The notes under the pieces are model-generated. The model made no database searches, was not told the DNA's origin, and was given only the letters and a program-made list of their open reading frames with translations. Below are positions 1 to 9,132 of a DNA stretch of 64,000 nt, piece by piece (position 1 is the first letter of the stretch; each line of letters begins with the position of its first letter). The stretch is taken from the NCBI RefSeq assembly GCF_000013665.1, contig NC_007912.1, positions 868,001 to 932,000 of the forward strand. Reading direction: 5' to 3'. The DNA is from Saccharophagus degradans 2-40. GTDB taxonomy: Bacteria > Pseudomonadota > Gammaproteobacteria > Pseudomonadales > Cellvibrionaceae. Made by a program: the position numbers and the translations under genes.

Positions 1-975
1 GCAGTAACAACAACAACGGGCACAAAAGGTTATCAAGTGCTATCCGCAAGTACGTGGGTAGAAGAACCTGTAGGTTCTGGGGTATGGGTAGAAGTTTTAC
101 CGTCGGCCGAGCAGGTGGAAACCGAGCACAGCTATGACGATTTCTTACCCAGCGTTAACTTGGCGTTCGAATTGCGTGATGACCTAGTTTTACGTTTAGG
201 CGCAGCAAAAACGATTGCTCGCGCACCGTTAGACTTCTTAAGCCCAGCGGTAGACATCGGCCAAGATCAATGGGCACCTAACCCTGGTGAATCCGCGTCG
301 GGTAACCCATACCTAGAGCCGTTCCGTGCCACTCAAGGCGACACTACCTTGGAATGGTACTTTGGTGATAGCAACTCTATAGCTGCCACCTTGTACTACA
401 AAGATATGGAATCGTACATTGCACGTCAGGCGGGTGCAGAATCTATCACTGTAGACGGCACCGACTACCTATTGTCGTTACCTGTAAACGGCAGTGGCGG
501 CTACATCAAAGGTTACGAAATCTCCTATCAGCAAGCGTTCGACTTTTTGCCAAGGCCGTTTAGTGGTTTAGGTGTGTATGCCAACTACGCCAATACTTCT
601 TCAAATATCGAACAAGGTACGCCACTAAATGCAACGCCATTTGGTTTGACGGGTTTGTCTGAAGATGTAGGTACATTTACGCTTTGGCATTACTTAAATG
701 GTTTTGAAAGCCGCTTGTCTTACAATTACCGCAGCGAATTCCAACGCGATATTAGCCGCGTAGCTGGCGAAGAAGGCGTGAACGCCGCAGAAGGTTACAT
801 GGATTTAGCATTCTCTTACGAGCTAAACGAAAATGTAAAACTTATGTTGCAAGTACAAAACCTAACCGATGAACCTTACAAAGTGTATGGCTTAGAGTCT
901 AACAACCCTAATCACATTAATAAGTTTGAAGAGTTTGGACAGCGCTACAGCTTTGGTATTAGCTGGAAGCTGTAA
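1..975 (+). CDS. TonB-dependent receptor, C-terminal part
   Basis: The reading frame is open from the first base, so the gene begins upstream and only its C-terminal 324 residues are here. The sequence has the alternating beta-strand pattern of an outer-membrane barrel and ends in a typical barrel closing strand (FGISWKL). A segment near the end (NLTDEPYKVYG) is common in proteobacterial TonB receptors linked to polysaccharide loci. Such receptors import oligosaccharides through the outer membrane using TonB energy. The GH53 and GH2 genes 70 bases or more downstream suggest a galacto-oligosaccharide substrate, which is inference from context. A hairpin terminator follows the stop. Confidence 0.9.
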   Translation, partial: AVTTTTGTKGYQVLSASTWVEEPVGSGVWVEVLPSAEQVETEHSYDDFLPSVNLAFELRDDLVLRLGAAKTIARAPLDFLSPAVDIGQDQWAPNPGESASGNPYLEPFRATQGDTTLEWYFGDSNSIAATLYYKDMESYIARQAGAESITVDGTDYLLSLPVNGSGGYIKGYEISYQQAFDFLPRPFSGLGVYANYANTSSNIEQGTPLNATPFGLTGLSEDVGTFTLWHYLNGFESRLSYNYRSEFQRDISRVAGEEGVNAAEGYMDLAFSYELNENVKLMLQVQNLTDEPYKVYGLESNNPNHINKFEEFGQRYSFGISWKL

Positions 976-981
976 TCACAC

Positions 982-1009
982 AAGGCCAGTTAGGCAACTA
1001 ACTGGCCTT
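982..1009 (+). terminator. Hairpin after TonB receptor gene
   Basis: A perfect 12-bp stem (982-993 pairing with 998-1009) with a GCAA loop lies just after the receptor stop codon. Only a weak T-rich tract follows, so it may attenuate or stabilise the transcript end rather than stop all transcription into the GH53 gene. Confidence 0.6.
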
Positions 1010-1046
1010 CCTGTAATTTTCCATTCCTAATAAGCGAGTTGTACCT

Positions 1047-2240
1047 ATGTTATTAGCTCAATTGCCAGTTAAAAAATATTTTGTCTTATTAGCTATTTTC
1101 TCGTTTATGCTGGGGTGTAATAGTGCTGGCGTACAACAAAGTGCTAAATCAATTCAGGTTGCTGGCACGCACAGTAAACCCGCTCGTTTTTTTGCTGGTG
1201 CCGACCTTTCTTACGTAAACGAAATGGAAGATTGCGGAGCAACATACCGCGTAAACGGTGTAACTACCGACCCTTACCAAGCCTTTGCCGATGCCGGCGC
1301 AAATTTAGTGCGCGTGCGCTTATGGCACAACCCTACTTGGACAGAATATTCCGACTTTGCCGACGTTAAAAAAACTATCCGCAAAGCCAAACAAAATAAT
1401 CAAACGGTATTGTTAGATTTTCATTATTCAGATACCTGGGCCGACCCAGAAAAACAATTTGTTCCAGCCGCTTGGGAACATATGGTGGATGACACCCCAG
1501 CACTAGCGCAAGCCTTAGCGCAATACACAACCGATGTATTAGAAAAGCTGCAAGCAGAAAACCTATTGCCAGATATGGTGCAAGTAGGTAACGAAACAAA
1601 CGCAGAAGTCTTACAGCTAGAAGCGCACATGAAACACGGCGAAATAGATTGGCAGCGCAATGCAGCGCTACTAAACAGTGGGTTAGCAGCCGTTGCTGAA
1701 TTTAACCAAAACAACAACACCTATATTGAACGCGTATTACATATCGCCCAGCCAGAAAATGCTTTGTGGTGGTTTGACGATGCCGCGCAGGCTGGCATAA
1801 CCGATTTTGAAATTATAGGTCTTAGCTACTATGCCAAATGGTCAACGTATAAATTAGATTCCATCGGCGAAGCTATACGCGCCTTGCGAACCGCATTCAA
1901 TAAAGATGTGTTGGTGGTAGAAACCTCATACCCCTGGACTATGCAAAATTTCGATCAAGCCAATAACGTGCTCGATGCTACCAGCTTGCAGCAGGGCTAC
2001 CCTGCAACGGCCGAAGGCCAAAAAAAATACATGATGGATTTAGCTAAACAAATTATGTACGCCGGTGGAATTGGTATTGCCTACTGGGAACCAGCTTGGG
2101 TAAGCACCCCTTGCAAAACTCTATGGGGTACAGGTTCTCACTGGGAAAATGCCGTGTTTTTTGACTCTGGCAACAACAACGAAGCGCTACCCGCGCTTAG
2201 TTTCTACACAGACATAATGGCTCTTTTTAAGCAAGATTAA
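1047..2240 (+). CDS. GH53 endo-beta-1,4-galactanase, lipoprotein
   Basis: A 397-residue protein that should cleave beta-1,4-galactan (the arabinogalactan type I backbone). The N-terminus is a lipoprotein signal with lipobox ending at Cys24 (SFMLGC), so the enzyme is probably membrane-anchored. The GH53 TIM barrel starts near residue 47 (FFAGADLSYVNEME). The likely acid/base is Glu183 in VGNETN and the nucleophile Glu292 in VVETSYPW, both where GH53 has them. RLWHNP and DFHYSDTWADP are further GH53 signatures. It sits between a TonB receptor and a GH2 beta-galactosidase, so the locus would import and digest galactan fragments. Confidence 0.93.
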   Translation: MLLAQLPVKKYFVLLAIFSFMLGCNSAGVQQSAKSIQVAGTHSKPARFFAGADLSYVNEMEDCGATYRVNGVTTDPYQAFADAGANLVRVRLWHNPTWTEYSDFADVKKTIRKAKQNNQTVLLDFHYSDTWADPEKQFVPAAWEHMVDDTPALAQALAQYTTDVLEKLQAENLLPDMVQVGNETNAEVLQLEAHMKHGEIDWQRNAALLNSGLAAVAEFNQNNNTYIERVLHIAQPENALWWFDDAAQAGITDFEIIGLSYYAKWSTYKLDSIGEAIRALRTAFNKDVLVVETSYPWTMQNFDQANNVLDATSLQQGYPATAEGQKKYMMDLAKQIMYAGGIGIAYWEPAWVSTPCKTLWGTGSHWENAVFFDSGNNNEALPALSFYTDIMALFKQD

Positions 2241-2284
2241 CGGCATTACCGCCACCCATAAAGCACAAAAAATAATGGTGACTT

Positions 2285-4642
2285 ATGAATATTAAAACCC
2301 TTTTTATCGCGCAGCTCGTATGCGTGCTGATATTGTTGCAGGGGTGTAACTCTAATCAGAATAACAGCCTGCGCGATGAGAATAATTTACACACGCCTGC
2401 CACCTTGTTTAACGCTAATTGGCAGTTCCAAAAATCAGATACCGTATTAAGCCTGCAGCAAGCAGCGGAGCTGGAAGGTTGGCAAACGGTAAGCCTGCCA
2501 CACACCGCAAATATAGAGCCAAGAATTGTAAACAACCAATGGCAGGGTGACGCATGGTATAAAAAGAAAATCACCTACAACAATGCGTGGGATGGAAAAA
2601 AAGTTATTTTAGATTTTGAAGGCGCCATGAACGAAGCGCAGGTTTGGCTAAATGGCGAATTGGTTGCAACCCATCGCGGTGGTTACTTGCCTTTTTCGGT
2701 AAACCTTACCGGTAAACTAACCGCAGGCGACAACGAATTAATGGTGCGTTTAGATAATCGCGACAACCCCATTACAGGCCCCAAACCTTTAGACATTTTA
2801 GATTTTAATATGTTTGGCGGTATTTATCGCAACGTATGGTTGCGGGTAGAAAACCCCACCCATATTTCCAATGCTGTTGCTGCAAACAAGGTAGCGTCCG
2901 GTGGAATATTTGTTACCTACCCAAAAGCAAGCAAAGCCGAAGCGTTTGTAAAAGTGCAAACCCATATCTATACACCTGTAGCTAATCAAGATGTATTGGT
3001 GCAACACACGCTTACCTATAAAGGTGAACAAGTAGCCTTAGCTCAACAAATTATTGCCGATAACACTCAACCCGATCACGAAGATGTGCAACTAATAACC
3101 GTGACCAAGCCCGCACTGTGGTCGCCAGCGGAGCCAAATTTGTATCAACTTAATACGCAGGTTATTGTTGATGGCAAAGTGTTAGACGAAGAGAATACGC
3201 AAATAGGTATCCGCGAATTTACCTTTAAAGAAAACCAGCTTTATATTAACGGCGAAAAAACGTTTTTACGCGGTGTAAACCGCCATCAGGAATACCCATA
3301 CATAGGTTATGCGCTTTCCGATGCTGCCCAGTATCGCGATGCAGAAAAAATTAAAGCGGCGGGTTTCGACTATGTTCGCCTATCTCACTACCCACATTCT
3401 ACGGCCTTTATGAAAGCTGCGGATGAGTTGGGCCTTGTATTAATAGATGCAATTTTAGGCTGGCAGTTTGTGTCTGAAGATCCCGCTTTTCAAAATCATG
3501 TAGTGCAAACCTGTCGCGACATGATTCGTCGCGATCGCAATCACGCGTCGGTACTTGCATGGGAGTGTTCACTTAACGAATCGTGGATGGAAGAGCCATT
3601 AATCGACCGCTTCCACACTGCCGTTCACGAAGAAATGCCAACCACCACCACTTACTCGGCGGGTTGGCAAGCCTATGGTTATGATGTGTATCTGCAAGCG
3701 CGTCAACATCGCTTGCAGCATTACGATACACCCACTAAACCCTATGTCGTGTCTGAGTATGGCGACTGGGAATACTACGCCATGAACGCCGGTTTAAATC
3801 AAGACGCATGGGGCGAGCTTAAACAAGCCAATCGTTCAAGCCGACAATTACTCAGCGATGGTGAAAAGCGCCTTCAGCAGCAGGCCGCCAATATTACCGA
3901 GGCGCACGACGATAATTTCAATACCCCAGCTTTTTCTGATGGCTACTGGGTAATGTTTGATTACAACCGCGGTTATGCCGACGATTTAGAAGCATCAGGC
4001 ATAATGAGCTTAGAACGCCTGCCCAAATTTAGTTACTACTTCTATCAAAGTCAACGCCCTGCTAACGAGCAGGCTGGGCCTTTAGCTAACGGCCATATGG
4101 TGTATATAGCTAGCCATTGGCAAGTAGGTTCAAGCTTAGAATTTGCCGTGTATTCCAATGCCGACAAAGTGCAGGTTACCTTAAATGGCAAACAGTTAAG
4201 TGGTGAGCGCGCAACAAAACAGTACCCCAACTTGCGCTTTGCTCCATTTATTTTTAAAGCCGATAAATTTGCAGCAGGTGAGTTAGTGGCAAAAGCCTTT
4301 GCCAATGGTAAGCAAGTGGCAACCCATAAAGTGGTTACACCCACTAAAACTGCCAGTATTGCGCTAAGTTTAGAAAAATCTTCTAAGCCTGTGCAGGTAG
4401 GCGTTGGCGATACCGTATTTGTTTACGCCAAGGTGTTAGATACAAACGGCAATAACAGCCGTGTTAACAACTTCCCTGTAAGTATTCGTTTGGAAGGCGA
4501 TGCGCAACTGCTATCGCCGGCCAATGTTAATACAGAAGATGGCATCGCAGCGGCTTTAATACGCGTTGGCAGCGATCTTTCATCAATTCGTATTTCCGCC
4601 TCTGCCGATAAAGTAGAAGATGCGTTTTTAGAAATTAAATAA
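2285..4642 (+). CDS. GH2 beta-galactosidase, lipoprotein
   Basis: A 785-residue GH2 enzyme that probably releases galactose from galacto-oligosaccharides made by the upstream GH53 enzyme. The signal peptide ends in LLQGC, with lipidated Cys21. Residues about 40-190 form the sugar-binding jelly roll, about 190-310 the Ig-like domain, and about 310-600 the TIM barrel. The acid/base is Glu432 (in LNESW) and the nucleophile Glu491 (in VVSEYGDWE). A C-terminal extension of about 170 residues looks like one or two beta-sandwich domains. It starts 44 bases after the GH53 stop, so the two are likely co-transcribed. Galactosidase rather than glucuronidase activity is inferred from context. Confidence 0.9.
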   Translation: MNIKTLFIAQLVCVLILLQGCNSNQNNSLRDENNLHTPATLFNANWQFQKSDTVLSLQQAAELEGWQTVSLPHTANIEPRIVNNQWQGDAWYKKKITYNNAWDGKKVILDFEGAMNEAQVWLNGELVATHRGGYLPFSVNLTGKLTAGDNELMVRLDNRDNPITGPKPLDILDFNMFGGIYRNVWLRVENPTHISNAVAANKVASGGIFVTYPKASKAEAFVKVQTHIYTPVANQDVLVQHTLTYKGEQVALAQQIIADNTQPDHEDVQLITVTKPALWSPAEPNLYQLNTQVIVDGKVLDEENTQIGIREFTFKENQLYINGEKTFLRGVNRHQEYPYIGYALSDAAQYRDAEKIKAAGFDYVRLSHYPHSTAFMKAADELGLVLIDAILGWQFVSEDPAFQNHVVQTCRDMIRRDRNHASVLAWECSLNESWMEEPLIDRFHTAVHEEMPTTTTYSAGWQAYGYDVYLQARQHRLQHYDTPTKPYVVSEYGDWEYYAMNAGLNQDAWGELKQANRSSRQLLSDGEKRLQQQAANITEAHDDNFNTPAFSDGYWVMFDYNRGYADDLEASGIMSLERLPKFSYYFYQSQRPANEQAGPLANGHMVYIASHWQVGSSLEFAVYSNADKVQVTLNGKQLSGERATKQYPNLRFAPFIFKADKFAAGELVAKAFANGKQVATHKVVTPTKTASIALSLEKSSKPVQVGVGDTVFVYAKVLDTNGNNSRVNNFPVSIRLEGDAQLLSPANVNTEDGIAAALIRVGSDLSSIRISASADKVEDAFLEIK

Positions 4643-4670
4643 AAAGCTAGATAGTCGTTACGCTTTATGC

Positions 4671-4725
4671 GGCCTACGCAAAGCAGTACTTGCGTAGGCC
4701 CAATAAGGCACAGCCCCCATCGGGC
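4671..4725 (+). repeat. Hairpin overlapping a diverged REP-like repeat
   Basis: An 11-bp perfect stem (4671-4681 with 4690-4700) follows the GH2 gene. Its right arm runs into a sequence (4694-4725) that resembles the GTAGGCCGGATAAGGC...GCCATCCGGC half of the REP-like repeats found at 44.6, 52.0, 52.9 and 53.4 kb, with several substitutions. There is no T-run. Confidence 0.45.
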
Positions 4726-4838
4726 AAAACCCTAAAAACAACAGCTTAAAAGCAACCCCCTCGCTTGCCAAGCAAACCAAAATCTAACTACTATGATCTA
4801 TAGGTAGTCTATTTTAAAAAGCCATATGCTTTAACTAA

Positions 4839-4862
4839 GCCTATAACTTAGCCTATAACTTA
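4839..4862 (+). repeat. 12-bp tandem repeat before transporter gene
   Basis: Two exact copies of GCCTATAACTTA lie at 4839-4850 and 4851-4862, with a diverged third copy after them. They end 23 bases before the transporter GTG, in its promoter or leader region. They may be regulatory half-sites or simple slippage. Confidence 0.5.
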
Positions 4863-4885
4863 GTCTTTAATTAGGCCCTTATATT

Positions 4886-6301
4886 GTGCAGCATAGGAGC
4901 ATTGTTATTACGCGCGAATTAAGCACAGTAAATATGCTCGCTTTGGGGCTGGGTTTCTTGGCGCAATTCTTCACTGTGCAGGGTATCCCTATTTTGGCGG
5001 TGCCTTATTACCAAATGACGCTCGGGGTCGACCCGTTTTTACTCAGCATTGCTATGATGGGGCCACTGTTATTTGGTAGCGCAATAGGCCCTTGGGTTGG
5101 CCATCTCTCCGATGCATGTAACAGCCGCTTTGGTCGCCGCAGACCATTTATATTTGTGGGTGCTTGGGGCCTGTGTATAAGTTATGGCTTATTGTGGATG
5201 GTGCCGCAAAGCTGGTCTTCCTCCGCACAAATAGTGTATTTTTTTATTGTTGCTTGTGCCTACTATGTAGCTGGGGCCATCTACACGGTGCCGCTAACCA
5301 GCATGGTGTACGAACTAAGCGACGACCCTCACCAGCGCACGCGCATACTTGGCTTTACTACCTACTTTTTTAAAACCGGCTCGCTTATGTATCAATGGGT
5401 GTTTCCCATTGCACAGCTCGCTATTTTTGGCAGCGTAATAGTAGGTATAAAGTTTGTTGGTTGGGGCATTGGCATTTTTATTTTTGCGCTTATGGGCATG
5501 TTACCGGCCTTGTTTATTCGCGAAGCTACGCAGCCTAATGGAATTGGTTGTGTAGTAGATCGTGTAACCGTGTCGTTTAAGCAAAGTTTGGGCGCAATAA
5601 TTAATAACCGCGAAATGCGCTTGCTTATTATTGTGGTGTTTATCCAAATGGGCGCCTGTGCCGGCGCAGCCATGATGGATTACTACCTACTGGTGTATTT
5701 TGTTCACGCAGGTGATATAGGCACAGGCGCAGTATGGAAGGGCGTGTTGTCTACTTCTTATGCGCTAGCGGGCATGGCGTGTGTGCCACTGGTTGTGCAT
5801 TTTTCCAAGCGCGTGGGTAAGCTCACTGCGCTTAAATGTATTTTTATAATAAATATAGTAGGTGGTGTGGCTAAGTGGTTTATCTTTGTGCCCGGCGCCC
5901 GTTGGGGCATAGTGCTAGATGCAGTGCTGTGCAGCGCGGTATGGACAGCCATGGTAGTGCTTATTCCCTCTATGATTTCTGATTTAAACGCGCAGCAATC
6001 AATGCAAAGCAGCACAGCAACTAAAGGCGCAACTGGCTCGCAAGCGGGCGCATTTGCTGCAGTACACGGTTGGGCGGCAAGCTTTGCAGGGGTAACGGCG
6101 TTTATCGCTAGCGGTTTTATGCTCAACCTAATTGGTTTTAATGCGGCAAGTGGCGCAGCACAGCCAGAGCAGGCGCTGCTATGCATGCGCATTATTTTAA
6201 GTGGTGGCACAGCAGTATTTAGCCTCTGTGCACTGGCAGTGCTTCACTATTTGGGGTGGAGCAGGCAAAATAGCCAATTAAAGCAAACGTTTACATCGTA
6301 A
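4886..6301 (+). CDS. GPH/sucrose-transporter-like MFS sugar symporter
   Basis: A 471-residue inner-membrane transporter with about 12 membrane segments. The cytoplasmic motif GHLSDACNSRFGRRRPF after the second or third helix is characteristic of the glycoside-pentoside-hexuronide/sucrose transporter branch. It probably imports galactose or short galactosides released by the GH53 and GH2 enzymes. The start is uncertain: GTG at 4886 is preceded by a weak AGG, ATT at 4907 has an ideal AGGAG 7 bases upstream, and ATG at 4934 falls at the edge of the first membrane helix. A LacI-type regulator follows 41 bases downstream. Confidence 0.88.
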   Translation: MQHRSIVITRELSTVNMLALGLGFLAQFFTVQGIPILAVPYYQMTLGVDPFLLSIAMMGPLLFGSAIGPWVGHLSDACNSRFGRRRPFIFVGAWGLCISYGLLWMVPQSWSSSAQIVYFFIVACAYYVAGAIYTVPLTSMVYELSDDPHQRTRILGFTTYFFKTGSLMYQWVFPIAQLAIFGSVIVGIKFVGWGIGIFIFALMGMLPALFIREATQPNGIGCVVDRVTVSFKQSLGAIINNREMRLLIIVVFIQMGACAGAAMMDYYLLVYFVHAGDIGTGAVWKGVLSTSYALAGMACVPLVVHFSKRVGKLTALKCIFIINIVGGVAKWFIFVPGARWGIVLDAVLCSAVWTAMVVLIPSMISDLNAQQSMQSSTATKGATGSQAGAFAAVHGWAASFAGVTAFIASGFMLNLIGFNAASGAAQPEQALLCMRIILSGGTAVFSLCALAVLHYLGWSRQNSQLKQTFTS

Positions 6302-6342
6302 TACACATTACGATAAGCATATAAAGCTAGTTAGGGTAGGTT

Positions 6343-7347
6343 ATGGCAACAATAAAAGATGTCGCACGCGTTGCGGGCGTATCCACAGCCACGGTTTCGC
6401 GCGTAGTACACAACGGCGGTCAAGTAGGTGATGCGTGCCGCGCACGGGTTAAAAAGGTAATTGCTGAGTTAGGTTACCGGCCCAATACAAATGCCCGCGC
6501 TTTGGTAAGTAAAAAAAGCGATACCCTTGGTGTGGTAACGCCGCGTTTATCGATGACCTTCTTTGGCACGCTCGCCGCAGGGGTAGAAAATGCCGCGCGC
6601 GAAAATAGCTATAAATTGTTAATGAGTAACTCTCTCTACGAAACCGAAACAGAATTAGAAGCCATAGAATCACTGCGCGAACACAGTTGCAATGCAATTA
6701 TTCTACACAGCGAATACTCCGACGAAAAAACATTGCAAGAGCTTGCACGGCAAGTGCCTGGCTTGGTGTTAATTAATCGCTTTTTGCCCAGTATGGCGAA
6801 TCGCTGCGTGTGGTTAGATAACGTCGCCGGTGGCAAAAAAATTACCGAATACTTAATTGAGCGCGGCCACAAGCAATTTGCAGTAGTAACCAGTGTGTAT
6901 CAAAACAACGACCCGCAATCGCGTTTAACGGGTGTAAAAGAAGCATTAAAAAATGCCGGTTTAAAAATGCCCGCTAATAATATTGTTGAGTCCACGGCCA
7001 ATATGCGCGGTGGTGAAGAAGCCGTGCAAGAATTATTAAAACGCGGCGCAAAATTTACAGCGGTAGTTGCTTATAACGATTTAATGGCCGTAGGTGCAAT
7101 GAACGCATTGCAAGATGCTGGCATACGCGTGCCAGAAGATGTGTCGGTAGTAGGTTTCGACGATTTATACATCACGCGCGCCTGCCGCCCCAAACTCACC
7201 ACCATGAGCTACCCCATAGAAGAAATGGCCAACTACGCCGCAAAGCTGGCAATAGACCTAAGTACCAACCCCAGCAATGTACAAAACCGCACCCATCTGT
7301 TTATGCCCGAGCTAATCGAGCGCAATTCGGTGGCGGATATTAGCTAA
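6343..7347 (+). CDS. LacI-family transcriptional regulator
   Basis: A 334-residue regulator. The N-terminal helix-turn-helix (TIKDVARVAGVSTATVSRVV, residues 3-22) and hinge (YRPNTNARAL) are textbook LacI/GalR. Residues about 60-330 form a periplasmic-binding-protein-like sugar sensor (DTLGVV, VVGFDDLYITRACRPKLTT). It probably represses the galactan locus until a galactoside binds, given its position right after the transporter. A ribosome site (TAGGGTAGG) precedes the ATG. No clear LacI operator could be picked out nearby, since the first gene of the locus begins outside the window. Confidence 0.93.
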   Translation: MATIKDVARVAGVSTATVSRVVHNGGQVGDACRARVKKVIAELGYRPNTNARALVSKKSDTLGVVTPRLSMTFFGTLAAGVENAARENSYKLLMSNSLYETETELEAIESLREHSCNAIILHSEYSDEKTLQELARQVPGLVLINRFLPSMANRCVWLDNVAGGKKITEYLIERGHKQFAVVTSVYQNNDPQSRLTGVKEALKNAGLKMPANNIVESTANMRGGEEAVQELLKRGAKFTAVVAYNDLMAVGAMNALQDAGIRVPEDVSVVGFDDLYITRACRPKLTTMSYPIEEMANYAAKLAIDLSTNPSNVQNRTHLFMPELIERNSVADIS

Positions 7348-7474
7348 TATTTATATGTAGTTTACATAAATTCATTCACGAGCATTGATGGCTTAAAGTC
7401 TAATGGCACATTATTCCTTTTATTGGTGCTAAACTGTTTCGTTTATAACTCTTAAAACGAAATAGGGCGAGGCT

Positions 7475-9067
7475 GTGAATGAGACTAATACTGGGCTAGG
7501 TAATGATTGTTGCCGGCCAATAGCATCCGGGCCAGCGCTGCTCGAACTCATACGCAGTGTGCGCGCGCCATTAGCTGTTTATAAAGATAAGCATGGCAGC
7601 TTATCTGTGTATCCCGCCACAAAAGACGTTACCGTTACCAACGATTACTCCCCTGTAGCAACGCTGCCCCCCTTATACCCAGAATGGTTGGGCGATAGAG
7701 GCTTTTGCGCAGTTCACGGTGTGCGCTTTGCCTATATTGCTGGTGCCATGGCGCGAGGTATTGCCTCTATAGACATGGTGGTAGCCATGGGCAAAGCCGG
7801 CATGATGGGGTTCTTGGGCTCTGCAGGTCTAAGCGTAGAGCAAATTCAACAGTCAATCTGCGCCATTCAAGCGAGTCTAAATAACGGTGAAGCCTGGGGC
7901 TGCAACCTTATTCATACACCCGATGCACCAGATTTAGAGATGAGCATAGTGCAGCTTTTTCTGCAGCTGGGTGTAGCTCGTATTTCAGCTTCTGCATTTA
8001 TGAGCATGACTCCTGCATTGGCGGCCTATGCTTATAAAGGTATCTATCGCGATCGCGATGGCGTTATTTGTCGCGCTAATTACGTTTTTGCCAAAATATC
8101 TCGGCCAGAAACCGCAGCCGCTTTTATGAAACCCGCACCGCAGGCCATGCTCAAGCAATTACTTGAGCGGGGTTTACTAACTGAAGCCGAAGTGCAATTG
8201 GCGCAAAACTTGCCAGTTTCCGAAGATATTACCGTCGAAGCGGACTCTGGTGGACACACCGATGGTCAAATTCTTACTGCGCTGTTTCCTACAATTCTCG
8301 ATTTAAAACATCAGTTAAGTGAGCAGTACCAATACCAACGCGATATTCGCATTGGCGCAGCGGGAGGCTTAGGCACGCCCTCTGCTATTGCCGCGGCCTT
8401 TGCGTTGGGGGCTGCCTACGTACTTACTGGGTCGGTAAATCAGGCATGTATAGAAGCAGGTACTTCTCAGGCTGTTAAGCAATTGCTAACGCAAGTGCGC
8501 ACAGGTGATGTGGCCATGGCGCCCTGCGCAGATATGTTTGAAGCTGGGGTAAAGGTGCAAGTCTTAAAGCGCAGAACCCTATATGCACCAAGATCTACCA
8601 AGCTTTACGAAATATATAAACGCTACGACAGTCTAGAAGACATTCCTGCAGCAGAATTAGACCAATTAGAGAAATCCATATTTCGTCAATCATTAACAAG
8701 CGTTTGGCAAACAACCAAACGCTTTTTTGAAACCAGAGATCCAGCGCAATTAGCGAAAGCAGAAGCGAACCCAAAAGTGAAAATGGGATTAATTTTCCGC
8801 TGGTATTTAGGCAGCAGCTCGCGCTGGCCAATTGATGGCGACGAAGATAGGTTGGTGGATTACCAAATATGGTGTGGGCCAGCACAAGCGGCCTTTAATG
8901 ATTGGGTGCGGGGCAGCTTTCTAGAGCCAGCAGAAAATAGAGCAGTAGTGCAGGTAGCTCGCAATTTGTTAGAAGGCGCGGCCATAGTCACCCGCGCGCA
9001 ACAGCTGCGTACCTTTGGCATAGCTGTACCGCAAAATGCCTTTGCTGTGGTTCCGCAAAAGCTATAG
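7475..9067 (+). CDS. pfaD: PfaD-type enoyl reductase of PUFA-synthase-like system
   Basis: A 530-residue FMN-dependent TIM-barrel protein of the PfaD (2-nitropropane dioxygenase-like) family, which acts in trans as enoyl reductase for polyunsaturated-fatty-acid synthases. Visible features are the substrate-side barrel start (FCAVHGVRFAYIAGAMARGIAS), the FMN phosphate region (GAAGGLGTPSAIAAAFALGA, AYVLTGSVNQACIEAGTS) and the PfaD-specific C-terminal part (KMGLIFRWYLGSSSRWP). The GTG start has AGGGCGAGG just upstream. It is the first gene of the lipid operon. The order reductase, KS-AT-ACP-KR protein, KS-CLF protein matches the pfa1-pfa2-pfa3 order known from terrestrial myxobacteria rather than the pfaABCD order of Shewanella. 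Confidence 0.9.
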   Translation: MNETNTGLGNDCCRPIASGPALLELIRSVRAPLAVYKDKHGSLSVYPATKDVTVTNDYSPVATLPPLYPEWLGDRGFCAVHGVRFAYIAGAMARGIASIDMVVAMGKAGMMGFLGSAGLSVEQIQQSICAIQASLNNGEAWGCNLIHTPDAPDLEMSIVQLFLQLGVARISASAFMSMTPALAAYAYKGIYRDRDGVICRANYVFAKISRPETAAAFMKPAPQAMLKQLLERGLLTEAEVQLAQNLPVSEDITVEADSGGHTDGQILTALFPTILDLKHQLSEQYQYQRDIRIGAAGGLGTPSAIAAAFALGAAYVLTGSVNQACIEAGTSQAVKQLLTQVRTGDVAMAPCADMFEAGVKVQVLKRRTLYAPRSTKLYEIYKRYDSLEDIPAAELDQLEKSIFRQSLTSVWQTTKRFFETRDPAQLAKAEANPKVKMGLIFRWYLGSSSRWPIDGDEDRLVDYQIWCGPAQAAFNDWVRGSFLEPAENRAVVQVARNLLEGAAIVTRAQQLRTFGIAVPQNAFAVVPQKL

Positions 9068-9132
9068 CACCTAATGCAGTTTGACGTGCCCCTTTAAAAA
9101 CGAAATTTTTAGCATAGCCATCGAGTTTAAAT

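Noticed and set aside
4886-4934. ATT codon at 4907 as definite start of the symporter
   Set aside because: AGGAG spacing is ideal, but ATT starts are very rare; I kept GTG 4886 and noted the alternative.
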